A stretch of 64,000 nucleotides of DNA from an uncultured Paracoccaceae bacterium (GTDB taxonomy: Bacteria > Pseudomonadota > Alphaproteobacteria > Rhodobacterales > Rhodobacteraceae), in assembly GCA_913061275.1 (NCBI GenBank), contig CAJXSR010000014.1, positions 25,565 to 89,564 of the forward strand, in the 5' to 3' direction. Made by a program: the position numbers and the translations under genes. Within the stretch, counting starts at the first letter, position 1; each line of letters starts with the position of its first letter. Of the stretch, positions 11,116 through 20,673 are shown one piece after another. A model generated the notes under the pieces. That model was not told where the DNA came from and made no database searches. It saw only the letters and a program-made list of their open reading frames with translations.

Positions 11116-12006
11116 TTATGTTAAAATTCCCAACTCTTTAAGGTGTTTCATCTTACTTCGTGAAATTGGAATTTCAGCACCATCTGTCATTTGAAAAAAC
11201 ATTTTCCCGTCTTGCTTTAAGAATTTAGTAACTTCATCAAGATTAACCCAATGCGAGCGGTGAACCTGCATGCCATTAAAACCATCTAACGCGTTTACAG
11301 CATCAGAAAACCGCATGTGAATTAGCTGCATTCCATTACAAGTATGGGCCTCTACATAATGGTCACGCATCGTCAGGCGGATCAGGCGGGAACCCATATC
11401 GACATTAATACGTGATAAAAGTGGGTTTTGACCGTGGTTCCCCAGATTTATTTTAAGTGCAACGGTGTTGGTTTTTGCAGTGTTTACTTCCCACAGATAC
11501 ATCACAAAGGCGATTGTAGCGGTTACACAGCCTACGATTGAGATAATTAATAGGTTTGACGGCAGGGGTTCTTCATAGATTGAATGGATAAGAATGAGGA
11601 TGAATGCAGAGTAAGTAAGCGTAAAGAATGTAATGCTTATTATTGATATCTTTAAGATATTTGTATCTGTTCTTAATACCCTAGACACATGGTAACAATA
11701 CAATGAATAGAGTGTTGCGATTAACAAAATACCGCCCCAAAAAATCATGCGAAACCACAAGGGATCAGTTTCATATGTGCCAAACGGGCCAATAGCTGCG
11801 CAAATTATCGACGAAGTTAACCAACAGAGTGCTGGGATTGGGGATTTTAAGTTAACAATAAGGTTATCAAGTGCTTTTTGCATGTTGCCCCATTTATGCG
11901 TTTCACGAAACAATACCTGTATTTCACGAAAAAACCGTTGATGATAGTCAATTATGCGGCTTTCTTTTGGCAACTCTTGCAACCGCGAGGGGTTAGGCGC
12001 AGGCAA
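11116..12006 (-). CDS. membrane-anchored LytTR-type DNA-binding regulator
   Basis: Hydrophobic helices, then LRMTMRDHYVEAHT...GMQVHRSHWVNLDEVTKFLKQDGKMFFQMTDGAEIPISRSKMKHLKELGIL, typical LytTR C-terminus. Confidence 0.8.
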   Translation of the reverse strand: MPAPNPSRLQELPKESRIIDYHQRFFREIQVLFRETHKWGNMQKALDNLIVNLKSPIPALCWLTSSIICAAIGPFGTYETDPLWFRMIFWGGILLIATLYSLYCYHVSRVLRTDTNILKISIISITFFTLTYSAFILILIHSIYEEPLPSNLLIISIVGCVTATIAFVMYLWEVNTAKTNTVALKINLGNHGQNPLLSRINVDMGSRLIRLTMRDHYVEAHTCNGMQLIHMRFSDAVNALDGFNGMQVHRSHWVNLDEVTKFLKQDGKMFFQMTDGAEIPISRSKMKHLKELGILT

Positions 12007-12144
12007 GCGTGTAAATAGTATTATGTAGGTGTAGAAGGTTGTCTGCGCCGCTTTTCAAAAATCCTTAAAAATAACATAAATAAATCTTTGTGGATTGCGC
12101 TGTTGATTTCGGTAGTCTGTCTGAAAGAATGAGGATTCGATAAG

Positions 12145-12921
12145 ATGGATTTAGGAATAAAAGATAAAACCGCTATTGTTTGTGCGGCAAGCAAAGGTTT
12201 GGGGTTTGGCTGTGCCGAAGGTTTGGCGAAGGCAGGTGTAAACCTGATTATTTGCGCCCGCACCGACGGGCCACTGCAAGAAGCCGCAAATAAATTGCGC
12301 GCACATGGTGTGGATGTAACTGCAATCGCCTGTGATATAACCACGGATGAAGGGCGCGCATTGGTTTTGGATGCCGCAACCCACGTGGATATTTTGGTAA
12401 CAAACGCAGGTGGCCCACCCCCTGGGCATTGGTCAGACTGGGAACGGGATGACTTTATCAAAGCGATGGATGCCAATATGCTGGCACCTATAGCACTTAT
12501 AAAAGCCGTACTGCCTGGAATGATTGATGCGAAATGGGGCCGGATTGTTAATATCACATCACTATACGTTAAAGGCCCGTCTGCAAACCTTGGCCTGTCT
12601 AATACTGCCCGAACTGGGTTAACAGGATATGTAGCTGGCACCAGCCGTGATGTCGCCAAACACGGCGTGGCTATGAACAATCTGTTGCCAGGCATTCACG
12701 CAACTGACCGCGCTGTATCACTTGATACGGGCTTGGCTGCTGCACAGAACATCACATTGGCCGAGGCAAAAACCCAGCGAAGTGCAAACATTCCCGCGAT
12801 GCGCTACGGTGAGCCATCCGAATTTGGTGCGACATGTGCCTTTATGTGTTCGCAGCATGCAGGCTTTATGATCGGGCAAAACATATTACTGGATGGCGGC
12901 TTTATCGGCTGCACCATATAA
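12145..12921 (+). CDS. short-chain dehydrogenase/reductase family oxidoreductase
   Basis: AAS KGLGFGCAEGLAKAG, NAGGPPPGHW, NITSLYVKGP; C-terminal MIGQNILLDGGF. Confidence 0.9.
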   Translation: MDLGIKDKTAIVCAASKGLGFGCAEGLAKAGVNLIICARTDGPLQEAANKLRAHGVDVTAIACDITTDEGRALVLDAATHVDILVTNAGGPPPGHWSDWERDDFIKAMDANMLAPIALIKAVLPGMIDAKWGRIVNITSLYVKGPSANLGLSNTARTGLTGYVAGTSRDVAKHGVAMNNLLPGIHATDRAVSLDTGLAAAQNITLAEAKTQRSANIPAMRYGEPSEFGATCAFMCSQHAGFMIGQNILLDGGFIGCTI

Positions 12922-13024
12922 GACATTCTTGAAAGTAACGTTTCTGTCAGCTATGTGCTGATTGCTTTCGTTATGCGCTACAATTCTGTAGGCGGATAAA
13001 ATAAAGCAGAGTAAGGAATAATAA

Positions 13025-14431
13025 ATGACCATTTTAGCTCACCCAATGTCATTGGTGTATTTCATAGGCGTTGTAACGATTCTTAGTTTGGTTATTTCCC
13101 CTCGAAAAGTATCAGTTACAGGTTTTTTTGACGGAACGTCACATAAAGGTGCGCAACCTGGTTTATGGATGCTGATTTTAAGTCAGGTCACTACGTGGAT
13201 TTTTGCACGATCCTTAATGAACGCGGCGATCTTAGGGTACTTTTACGGCTTTGCAGGCACGCTGGCCTATACATGTTACTACCTAAGTTTCCTAACCGGC
13301 ATGTATATTGTTATCCAAATGCGCAAGCGTGGTGCGGGTTCAGTGCAAGATTGGTTGGGCGTACATTTTGGCAAAACGGGGCATGTGGCCTATAATGTTG
13401 TGATCGCACTGCGACTTCTATCCGAGGTTTTTGCCAACCTTATTGTTGTCGGCCTGATATTTTCCGCAGCCTTTCCAGCCGTAGAATGGGCAAAAACGGG
13501 ATCAGTTTTAATCTTGGCTATAGTAGGATTGGTTTATTCTACATTAGGTGGCTTACGTGCAAGTTTACGTACAGACGTCATGCAAATGCTGGTATTTTTA
13601 GTCGTCTTTATCCTAGCTTTTGGGGCTATGATATTAGGTGATAGCTTTTCTTTTGGTGCTATTTTTGCCGCAGAAGGTGTTCATGCACAAGCAAGCAGAC
13701 CGGGTTGGATATTAGTGGCTGTCGCATTTTTGCAGGTGTTTTCTTACCCCGCACATGATCCTGTTATGATGGATCGTGGATTTATTGCAGATGAAGCTAC
13801 GACGCGCAAAAGTTTTATCCATGCGTTTTGGTTGTCAGCAGTGTGCATCTTTGGTTTTGGCATGTTTGGTATTCAGGCAGGCATCATGGGGGCCGCCTAT
13901 GAAGGGCAGTTGTTGGGAACGTGGCAAGTTATGTTTGGCCCAACTGTTTACTTCTTAATTGCTGCATCTTTATTGATTTCTGCAATGTCGACATTAGACA
14001 GTGCATTGGCATCAGCGGCACGTCTTGTCATAGACGAGTTTAAAGTTGCACCGCGCACAGTACCAAATGGGCGTATTGCGATGTTTGGTTTTATGGCGGC
14101 AGGCGCGTTATTGACACTTTGGGGCAACAAAACTTTGTTTGATGCCGTTGCGGTATCTGGAACTGCTTCAATGTTTTTAACACCGGTTCTAATCTTGGCT
14201 TTTGTGTTTAACCGTATTATTCCTTTATGGTCGTTTTTAGTGGCTTATGTTGCTGCAGTTCTAGGGGCCGCTGCATATATGTACCGTGGTACAGAATTTG
14301 TGCAGTTGTTCTTTAACGGTGCGCATAAATACGACCAGCTTTTGTATATTTGCATTGCGGTTCTTATTATTGGTTTTACGGCTGGTTTAATCGGAATTGC
14401 AACGCAAGGAAAGCTTGCTCGCCGCGCATGA
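13025..14431 (+). CDS. sodium:solute symporter (SSS) family protein
   Basis: Multi-TM 468 aa; VYSTLGGLRASLRTDVMQM and SAMSTLDSALASAARLVIDEF motifs. Confidence 0.85.
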   Translation: MTILAHPMSLVYFIGVVTILSLVISPRKVSVTGFFDGTSHKGAQPGLWMLILSQVTTWIFARSLMNAAILGYFYGFAGTLAYTCYYLSFLTGMYIVIQMRKRGAGSVQDWLGVHFGKTGHVAYNVVIALRLLSEVFANLIVVGLIFSAAFPAVEWAKTGSVLILAIVGLVYSTLGGLRASLRTDVMQMLVFLVVFILAFGAMILGDSFSFGAIFAAEGVHAQASRPGWILVAVAFLQVFSYPAHDPVMMDRGFIADEATTRKSFIHAFWLSAVCIFGFGMFGIQAGIMGAAYEGQLLGTWQVMFGPTVYFLIAASLLISAMSTLDSALASAARLVIDEFKVAPRTVPNGRIAMFGFMAAGALLTLWGNKTLFDAVAVSGTASMFLTPVLILAFVFNRIIPLWSFLVAYVAAVLGAAAYMYRGTEFVQLFFNGAHKYDQLLYICIAVLIIGFTAGLIGIATQGKLARRA

Positions 14432-14493
14432 GGCTGATAGATCGGGTTTGTACCTGATAAAAAGGGTCGAGATAGTTTTGACGCGAAAAGGCC

Positions 14494-15576
14494 ATGGGTA
14501 GTATGCCTGCCAACAAATTGGAATTACAAGATATTACCCGCGTCTACGATGGGGTAAACGTGGTAGATGGGTTATCCTTGGCGTTAAAGCCAGGTGAGGT
14601 AACGTGTCTGTTAGGCCCTTCTGGCTGCGGTAAATCTACCAGTCTGCGCATTGCCGCGGGTGTTGATCGGCAGACATCAGGACAAGTGCTAATCGATGGG
14701 CAAGTTGTGTCAGATCAATCTGGGCATATGCCACCAGAGGCGCGTAACATCGGGCTAATATTCCAAGATTTTGCCCTGTTTCCGCATTTGAATGTCGAAC
14801 GAAATGTCGGGTTTGGCCTGAAAGGATCTAACGCTTCAAAAAAGGCCCGCGTTTGTGAATTGTTGCAAAAAGTTGATTTAGAAGGATATGTGCATAAATA
14901 TCCGCATCAGTTATCTGGTGGCGAACAGCAAAGGGTGGCTTTGGCCCGTGCTTTGGCCCCTAAACCACAGGTTTTGTTAATGGATGAACCGTTTTCAGGT
15001 CTTGATGACAGATTGCGCGATGATGTGCGCGATGCAACGTTGGAATTGTTGAAATCTGAAAATACCGCAGTTTTATTGGTAACGCACGAGCCTGAAGAAG
15101 CCATGCGCATGGCCGATCAAATTGTTTTGATGCGTTCAGGTCGTATCGTTCAAGCGGGCGCACCGTATAATATTTATAACTCCCCTGTAGACAGACAGGC
15201 CGCTGCATTCTTCTCGGATGTGAATGTGATTGAGGGGGTGGTGAAAAATGCCCTAACAGAAACTCCGTTCGGGCAGTTTCTGACGCCTGGAATGGTGGAT
15301 GATACAGAAGTTGAAATTATCATTCGCCCGCAGCATCTGAAACTTGATTTTGACCGCAAAGGGCGGGGCCCAAACCCGACCGTCACAGATGGTGTGCCTG
15401 CTAGGGGCCGTGTGAAGCGTTCACGCTATTTAGGTCATCAAAGCGTTGTTGAATTTATGATGGATTATGACAGCAGCGTTTTAAAAGTACTGGTGCCGGG
15501 CGTATTTTTACCCAAAGTTGAAACCGCAATGTGGTTGTCGATGCGCAGGGATCGGTGCTTTTTGTTTAAAAAATAG
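14494..15576 (+). CDS. ABC transporter ATP-binding protein (FbpC/PotA-type with C-terminal TOBE-like region)
   Basis: LLGPSGCGKSTSLRIAAG, LSGGEQQRVALARALA, LLMDEPFSGLD; no adjacent permease or SBP in the window. Confidence 0.9.
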   Translation: MGSMPANKLELQDITRVYDGVNVVDGLSLALKPGEVTCLLGPSGCGKSTSLRIAAGVDRQTSGQVLIDGQVVSDQSGHMPPEARNIGLIFQDFALFPHLNVERNVGFGLKGSNASKKARVCELLQKVDLEGYVHKYPHQLSGGEQQRVALARALAPKPQVLLMDEPFSGLDDRLRDDVRDATLELLKSENTAVLLVTHEPEEAMRMADQIVLMRSGRIVQAGAPYNIYNSPVDRQAAAFFSDVNVIEGVVKNALTETPFGQFLTPGMVDDTEVEIIIRPQHLKLDFDRKGRGPNPTVTDGVPARGRVKRSRYLGHQSVVEFMMDYDSSVLKVLVPGVFLPKVETAMWLSMRRDRCFLFKK

Positions 15577-15717
15577 GTAATAACACATAGGTGCGGCGAT
15601 ATTTATGCCCCAATCGAACGTTTTCGGTTTGAACCTTTGGAAAAAATCCATAAGTGTAACTCGACGAGATCAAAGATATGGCTGCAAATGCCATGTTATC
15701 ACTTTGGGAGAATTTAA

Positions 15718-15966
15718 ATGTTTCTAACTACACCCCTGTTTATTCAGAATGTCGGCTTGCCGGGCCTAATCCTTATCGCTGTTGTTGTATTGCTGATGTT
15801 TGGACGCGGAAAAGTTTCCAGCCTTATGGGCGAAGTCGGCAAAGGCATCACCGCTTTCAAAAAAGGCGTGTCTGAAGGCAAAGAAGAAATGGATGCGGCT
15901 ATCGAAGACGCGTCTGAAACAGCCAAAGACGTTACCCCGGAAAAAGATAAAAGCGAAAAAAGCTGA
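15718..15966 (+). CDS. tatA: twin-arginine translocase subunit TatA
   Basis: [38 protein letters not shown]; followed by tatB and tatC. Confidence 0.93.
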   Translation: MFLTTPLFIQNVGLPGLILIAVVVLLMFGRGKVSSLMGEVGKGITAFKKGVSEGKEEMDAAIEDASETAKDVTPEKDKSEKS

Positions 15967-15996
15967 AACGTTCTTTCGGTATAATAGGCGGAAGTT

Positions 15997-16506
15997 ATGT
16001 TTGATATTGGATGGTCTGAGTTGATGATTATCGGGGTGGTGGCGTTGATCGTCGTCGGCCCGAAAGATTTGCCAATGATGTTTCGTAAACTTGGTAATTT
16101 CGTAGGCAAAGCGCGTGGCATGGCCCGTGACTTTCAATCTGCGATGAATCAGGCGGCAGATGAAAGCGGTGTTAAAGATCTGGCTGATAGCGTGAAAAAA
16201 GCGGCTGACATTAAAAGTGATCTTACTGGTAACGCCATTGGCGAAAACATGAAAAACTACGCTAAATCATTTACTGATGCGGATGGTGGTGACGACAGTG
16301 AAAAGATTGCAGCAGACCTAAAACCTGCGGCAGACGTACCTTCGGTTAAGCCACCAAAACAAGCGGCGAAAAAAGCACCTGCTAAAAAGCCAGCCGCTAA
16401 GAAAGCTGCACCGAAAAAGCCTGTTGCTAAAAAGCCTGCGGCTAAAAAAGCTGCCGCTAAAAAGCCTGCACCAAAAAAACCTACCGCAACTAAGGCTAAA
16501 TCATGA
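15997..16506 (+). CDS. tatB: twin-arginine translocase subunit TatB with Lys/Ala/Pro-rich C-terminal tail
   Basis: MFDIGWSELMIIGVVALIVVGPKDLPMMFRKLGNFVGKARGMARDFQ; tail of AAKKP-type repeats. Confidence 0.93.
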   Translation: MFDIGWSELMIIGVVALIVVGPKDLPMMFRKLGNFVGKARGMARDFQSAMNQAADESGVKDLADSVKKAADIKSDLTGNAIGENMKNYAKSFTDADGGDDSEKIAADLKPAADVPSVKPPKQAAKKAPAKKPAAKKAAPKKPVAKKPAAKKAAAKKPAPKKPTATKAKS

Positions 16507-17363
16507 GCGACAAGACGGAAATTGAAGACAGCTCTGCACCGTTGATTGAGCATTTAACCGAATTGCGTTCGCGGCTGATTTATTCAATTATTGCATTTAT
16601 TGTCGGTATTTTGGTCACGTTTTATTTCGCCCCTACTTTGTTGAAATTTCTGCTGGAACCTACTGCGAAGATCTTGATCTCGTATGGCCAAAAGCCGGAT
16701 TTTTCCACTTTCGCTGCACAAGAGAACTTTTTTGTTTATTTCCGCATCTCGGTATTGATGGGTTTTGCCGTCTCATTCCCGATGATCGCCTTTCAACTTT
16801 GGCGGTTTGTGGCACCCGGCCTGTATAAAAATGAAAAAGGCGCGTTTTTACCGTTTATCGTGGCATCGCCTTTGTTGTTTCTAACTGGGGCTGCTTTTGC
16901 GCATTATGCGGTTACACCTTTGGCGATGAACTTTTTTATCGGCTTTAGTGATTTTCTGACCGAAGGCGGCGATGTGGCTGTTGGCGGGCTAAGCGAGACG
17001 GGTAATACCTTTATTCCACGGGTACAGGACATTCTGGATTTAACCCTGAAATTCATCTTTGCATTTGGTCTTTGCTTTCAGCTGCCTGTGTTGATGACGC
17101 TATTGGGTATGGCGGGGCTTGTTTCGGCGCAGGGTATGAAAAACATGCGCAAATATGCGGTTGTAGCCATACTGACACTGGCCGCGATTGTGACACCGCC
17201 TGATGTTGTGACCCAGGTGATTTTATTTACAGTGGTTTATTTACTGTATGAGATTTCCATTCAACTGGTTGCCGCAGTAGAGCGCAAACGTGAAAAGAAA
17301 TTACGCGATGATGGTTATTACGACGATGAAGATGATGCGGATGACGTTAAGGATGATGAATGA
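16503..17363 (+). CDS. tatC: twin-arginine translocase subunit TatC
   Basis: APLIEHLTELRSRLIYSI, multi-TM; overlaps the tatB stop. Confidence 0.95.
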   Translation: MSDKTEIEDSSAPLIEHLTELRSRLIYSIIAFIVGILVTFYFAPTLLKFLLEPTAKILISYGQKPDFSTFAAQENFFVYFRISVLMGFAVSFPMIAFQLWRFVAPGLYKNEKGAFLPFIVASPLLFLTGAAFAHYAVTPLAMNFFIGFSDFLTEGGDVAVGGLSETGNTFIPRVQDILDLTLKFIFAFGLCFQLPVLMTLLGMAGLVSAQGMKNMRKYAVVAILTLAAIVTPPDVVTQVILFTVVYLLYEISIQLVAAVERKREKKLRDDGYYDDEDDADDVKDDE

Positions 17364-18187
17364 ACGAGGATACTTTAAAACGGATAGCAGAGGCGTTAGA
17401 ACGCATCAGCCCAAAGCCGTTTGAAGCGCCTGACTTTTCATCCGCCGATGCGTTTGTCTGGCATGTTGGCCCAGACCGTCTAGACCCTGTTAGCCGTATT
17501 AACCGCGTTGATATTGATCTGCTGGTCGGTGTTGATAGTGCGCGTGATACCCTGCTTGAAAACACCCGCCAATTTGCTGCAGGCTTGCCTGCCAATAATG
17601 CGCTTTTATGGGGCGCGCGTGGTATGGGAAAATCATCACTGGTTAAGGCAGTTCATGCAACAGTTAGTGGCGTGAAACTGGTTGAGGTGCAGCGTGAAGA
17701 CCTGCCAAGTATCGGGCGGTTGTTGGCAATTTTACGGTTAACAGATGAACGGTTCTTGCTTTTTTGTGACGATCTGAGTTTCAGCAATGATGATACGCAT
17801 TACAAATCTTTAAAAGCGGTACTGGATGGCGGGGTAGAGGGGCGGCCGGAAAATGTCGTGCTTTATGCCACTTCAAATCGGCGTCATTTGATGCCACGTG
17901 ATATGATTGAAAATGAACGGTCTACGGCAATTAATCCAGCCGAAGCGGTTGAGGAAAAAGTTTCCTTGTCTGATCGCTTTGGCCTGTGGTTAGGGTTTTA
18001 TGGCTGCGATCAGGATGATTATCTGTCGATGGTGCGTGGCTATTGCGATGCTTACGGGATTGTTATTTCGGATGAAGTTCTGCGGGCAGAAGCGATAGAA
18101 TGGCAAGCCACACGTGGTAACCGTTCGGGCCGTGTGGCGTGGCAATTCATCGTGGATTTGGCCGGGCGCAAAGGTGTGGTTTTGTAG
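17360..18187 (+). CDS. AAA ATPase, DUF815 family
   Basis: LLWGARGMGKSSLVKAVHA Walker A, FLLFCDDLSF Walker B, YATSNRRHLMPRDM. Confidence 0.88.
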   Translation: MNEDTLKRIAEALERISPKPFEAPDFSSADAFVWHVGPDRLDPVSRINRVDIDLLVGVDSARDTLLENTRQFAAGLPANNALLWGARGMGKSSLVKAVHATVSGVKLVEVQREDLPSIGRLLAILRLTDERFLLFCDDLSFSNDDTHYKSLKAVLDGGVEGRPENVVLYATSNRRHLMPRDMIENERSTAINPAEAVEEKVSLSDRFGLWLGFYGCDQDDYLSMVRGYCDAYGIVISDEVLRAEAIEWQATRGNRSGRVAWQFIVDLAGRKGVVL

Positions 18188-18370
18188 GTTCTAATGGAAA
18201 TGTCGCAGTTGGGACGCATAGTTAAGTATATGAAATTATTTATTTATCCCAAAAAAGTGGTACCCTTTCACAAATGTATTTAGGGGGATTGATGTATGTC
18301 CTCAATCAAACTCGTAGCGCCTGACCAGGAACGAATTGCGTTCGTAAATCGTTCAGGGATGGGTGCGAAT

Positions 18371-18434
18371 GCGCCCTCCCGTTGGGGTAGTGGGAATTGC
18401 AAAGCAAATCCCACCTGTCGGGCGCGGCCCAACG
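18371..18434. repeat. intergenic palindromic element with interlocking inverted repeats
   Basis: GTGGGAATTGC-AAA-GCAAATCCCAC (18390-18414), flanked by GCGCCC/GGGCGC (18371/18420) and CGTTGGG/CCCAACG (18380/18428). Confidence 0.65.
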
Positions 18435-18474
18435 CTAAAGCAATGGGCTAAGTTGGATGGAGCTTGAAGGGGAG

Positions 18475-19244
18475 TTATTTTGAAGAATTGGTGTCTTCAT
18501 TGGCAACAGTTTTGCTGTCGATGACAGGTTGATTTTCCAATCGGGTGAAGTTGAATGTTGTGGACATTCCAATAACCATAACCAAGCCACCCAGATTAAT
18601 TATCGAGATTGCAATTATAAGAAATAGCTTGCCGTAAAAATTCCAATCTAAATCGGAAATGTGCAGTAAAGCAGACACAGTTAAAAACAAATGTGTTACG
18701 GGAAATATAAGTATAATCAGAACTATAAGGAGGTTAATTATAGAGGCAAAAATAGCGAAGCCACACTTGTGCTGGTATATATCTTCACCCCAGATGTTCA
18801 TTTTAGCCCTAAATACTTTTAAAAATAGCTCAAAGTACTTGCGTGAAGCATTGAAAAAGTCTGGATCAATATAATCGTTTCTAACAATTCTGTTCCCAAA
18901 TTGATCTATTATAGCTGAATAGCATTGGTTTGTTACAAAGCCGCACATAGAAAGAAGAATGTAATTGCCGATGCGAAAAGCAGTATTTCTGTTACAGCAG
19001 GTATTGAAGAAACTTGAATGCCAAGACTTGGAATAGCCCAGTCCTTTCCATTTATAGTCCAAAACAACAAAGCATCGGTCAGAAATATAGATTTAATTAG
19101 TTTCTCAAGTTTTGCTTCGGATAATTTTTGCATTTCTAAGTAGCTATTGTAAGTTTTTTGGTTAAAAATATTTGTTTTATCCAAGTTCATTTCAACATCT
19201 AAAGTCATACTTAATCGAGTGATTGGAGTGAGCTTTATATCCAT
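18475..19244 (-). pseudogene. putative membrane protein gene apparently split by a frameshift (ORFs 18933..19244 and 18475..19062)
   Basis: Two overlapping minus-strand ORFs in different frames that join into one plausible multi-TM protein; the first ends ...ITFFFLCAAL*, the second continues ...CGFVTNQCYSAIIDQFG... Confidence 0.55.
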
Positions 19245-19313
19245 TTTAATATCTTCCTTTGTTGAAAACCCTTTAAGCTAAGAAACTTGTTGCTATTTGT
19301 TTGCCAAAGCCGC

Positions 19314-19619
19314 CTACCGCTCAATCTCCATCACCTGCCTTAACTTCCCCGTCCCCCGATCATAAATCAAAATACGACTGTCGCTGGTCACTACGGCAAA
19401 CCAGTCGGGGCCTTGGGTGAATGTTTCGGCCTTGCTGCCATCTGGCAGGGTAATTGAACTTGGCAGTGGTAATTCGGGCGTTGTTGGTGCTAAGCGCATG
19501 ACAAGCATCACAATCAGGGTTAGAAAGCCCACAATCATTACCACCATCAGGGCTGTGACCAGTCGGCGCAATAGACGCAGGTTGCTCGGCTCGGCAACAT
19601 CGTCGGAAAGTTCATTCAT
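19314..19619 (-). CDS. small membrane-anchored protein, probably DUF6476-like
   Basis: MNELSDDVAEPSNLRLLRRLVTALMVVMIVGFLTLIVMLVMRLAPTTPELPLPSSITLPDGSKAETFTQGPDWFAVVTSDSRILIYDRGTGKLRQVMEIER; divergent from the RluA gene. Confidence 0.75.
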   Translation of the reverse strand: MNELSDDVAEPSNLRLLRRLVTALMVVMIVGFLTLIVMLVMRLAPTTPELPLPSSITLPDGSKAETFTQGPDWFAVVTSDSRILIYDRGTGKLRQVMEIER

Positions 19620-20673
19620 GTCAGACCCTACTTCTAATCCTGATGATCGATTGATCGTTTTAACGCTTAATGACGCGCCACCACCCCGTCTTGATAAAGC
19701 TTTAGCGGCTGTTGTGCCAGAGGGTGTGACGCTTAGCCGTTCGATGCTGACGAAACTTATTGAAGGTGGCGCTGTTTCACGCGCTGGTGGCGATCCTGTC
19801 ACGGTTTTGAAAACAAAAGGTAAAGCGGGTGAAGAATGGCATATCATTTTGCCCAAACCCGCCACGCTTGAAGCTGAACCAGAAGATATACTAATAGAAG
19901 TTGTTTATGAAGATGACGACCTAATTGTTGTGAACAAAGCATCGGGCATGGTGGTGCATCCCGCCCCTGGCTCTGAAACGGGGACGTTGGTAAACGCTTT
20001 GTTGCACCATTGTGGGGATAGCCTGTCAGGTGTGGGCGGCATGAAACGGCCCGGCATCGTTCACCGTATTGACAAAGATACATCTGGTTTGCTGATCGTT
20101 GCTAAATCTGATGCGGCACATCAAGGATTGGCGGCGCAATTTGCCGCTCATACGATTGAACGGCGTTATATCGCGTTTACGCACGGTGCGCCCAGCCGTT
20201 CTGACCCCCGCATTGCAGGGTTGCAAGGGGTAGGGTTTGAAGAAGGTGGTGTGATCCGTATTGCTACAAATATTGCGCGCCATAAAACCGATCGCAAACG
20301 CATGGCCGTGGTTAATGATGCTGGCCGCCATGCCATCACGCGTATGGCGTTAGTGGAAAGCTATGGTGCGGATGATCGACCCCATGCTGCTAAAGTTGAA
20401 TGTTGGCTGGAAACAGGCCGCACCCATCAAATTAGGGTTCATGCCAGCCACGTTGGCCACGGTTTGATAGGGGATCCGATATACGGGAAACGGAAAAGCT
20501 TACCGATGAAGGCTTTCACGGATGAAGGTCGCGCTTTTATCGAAGGTTTCAAAAGGCAAGCACTACATGCGGCGACAATCGGCTTCATTCACCCAGTTTC
20601 AAAAAAACAGTTGCGCTTTAGCTCGGAATTGCCCAAAGATTTGCGGCAATTACAACGGGTTCTTTCAGTATAA
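19618..20673 (+). CDS. RluA/RluD-family pseudouridine synthase
   Basis: MSDPTSNPDDRLIVLTLNDAPPPRLDKALA (S4-like), GIVHRIDKDTSGLLIVAKSDAAH catalytic motif. Confidence 0.92.
   Translation: MSDPTSNPDDRLIVLTLNDAPPPRLDKALAAVVPEGVTLSRSMLTKLIEGGAVSRAGGDPVTVLKTKGKAGEEWHIILPKPATLEAEPEDILIEVVYEDDDLIVVNKASGMVVHPAPGSETGTLVNALLHHCGDSLSGVGGMKRPGIVHRIDKDTSGLLIVAKSDAAHQGLAAQFAAHTIERRYIAFTHGAPSRSDPRIAGLQGVGFEEGGVIRIATNIARHKTDRKRMAVVNDAGRHAITRMALVESYGADDRPHAAKVECWLETGRTHQIRVHASHVGHGLIGDPIYGKRKSLPMKAFTDEGRAFIEGFKRQALHAATIGFIHPVSKKQLRFSSELPKDLRQLQRVLSV

Noticed and set aside
12021-12695. 224-aa minus-strand ORF antisense to the SDR gene
   Set aside because: Shadow ORF with no recognisable domain; the plus-strand SDR has clear motifs.
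16257-16553. Antisense ORF GFFGAGFLAAAFLAAGFLATGFF... over tatB
   Set aside because: Complement of the AKKP repeat tail; not an independent hydrophobic protein.
18475-19244. Programmed ribosomal frameshift
   Set aside because: No classical slippery heptamer with a downstream structure was recognised; an indel or degraded gene is simpler.
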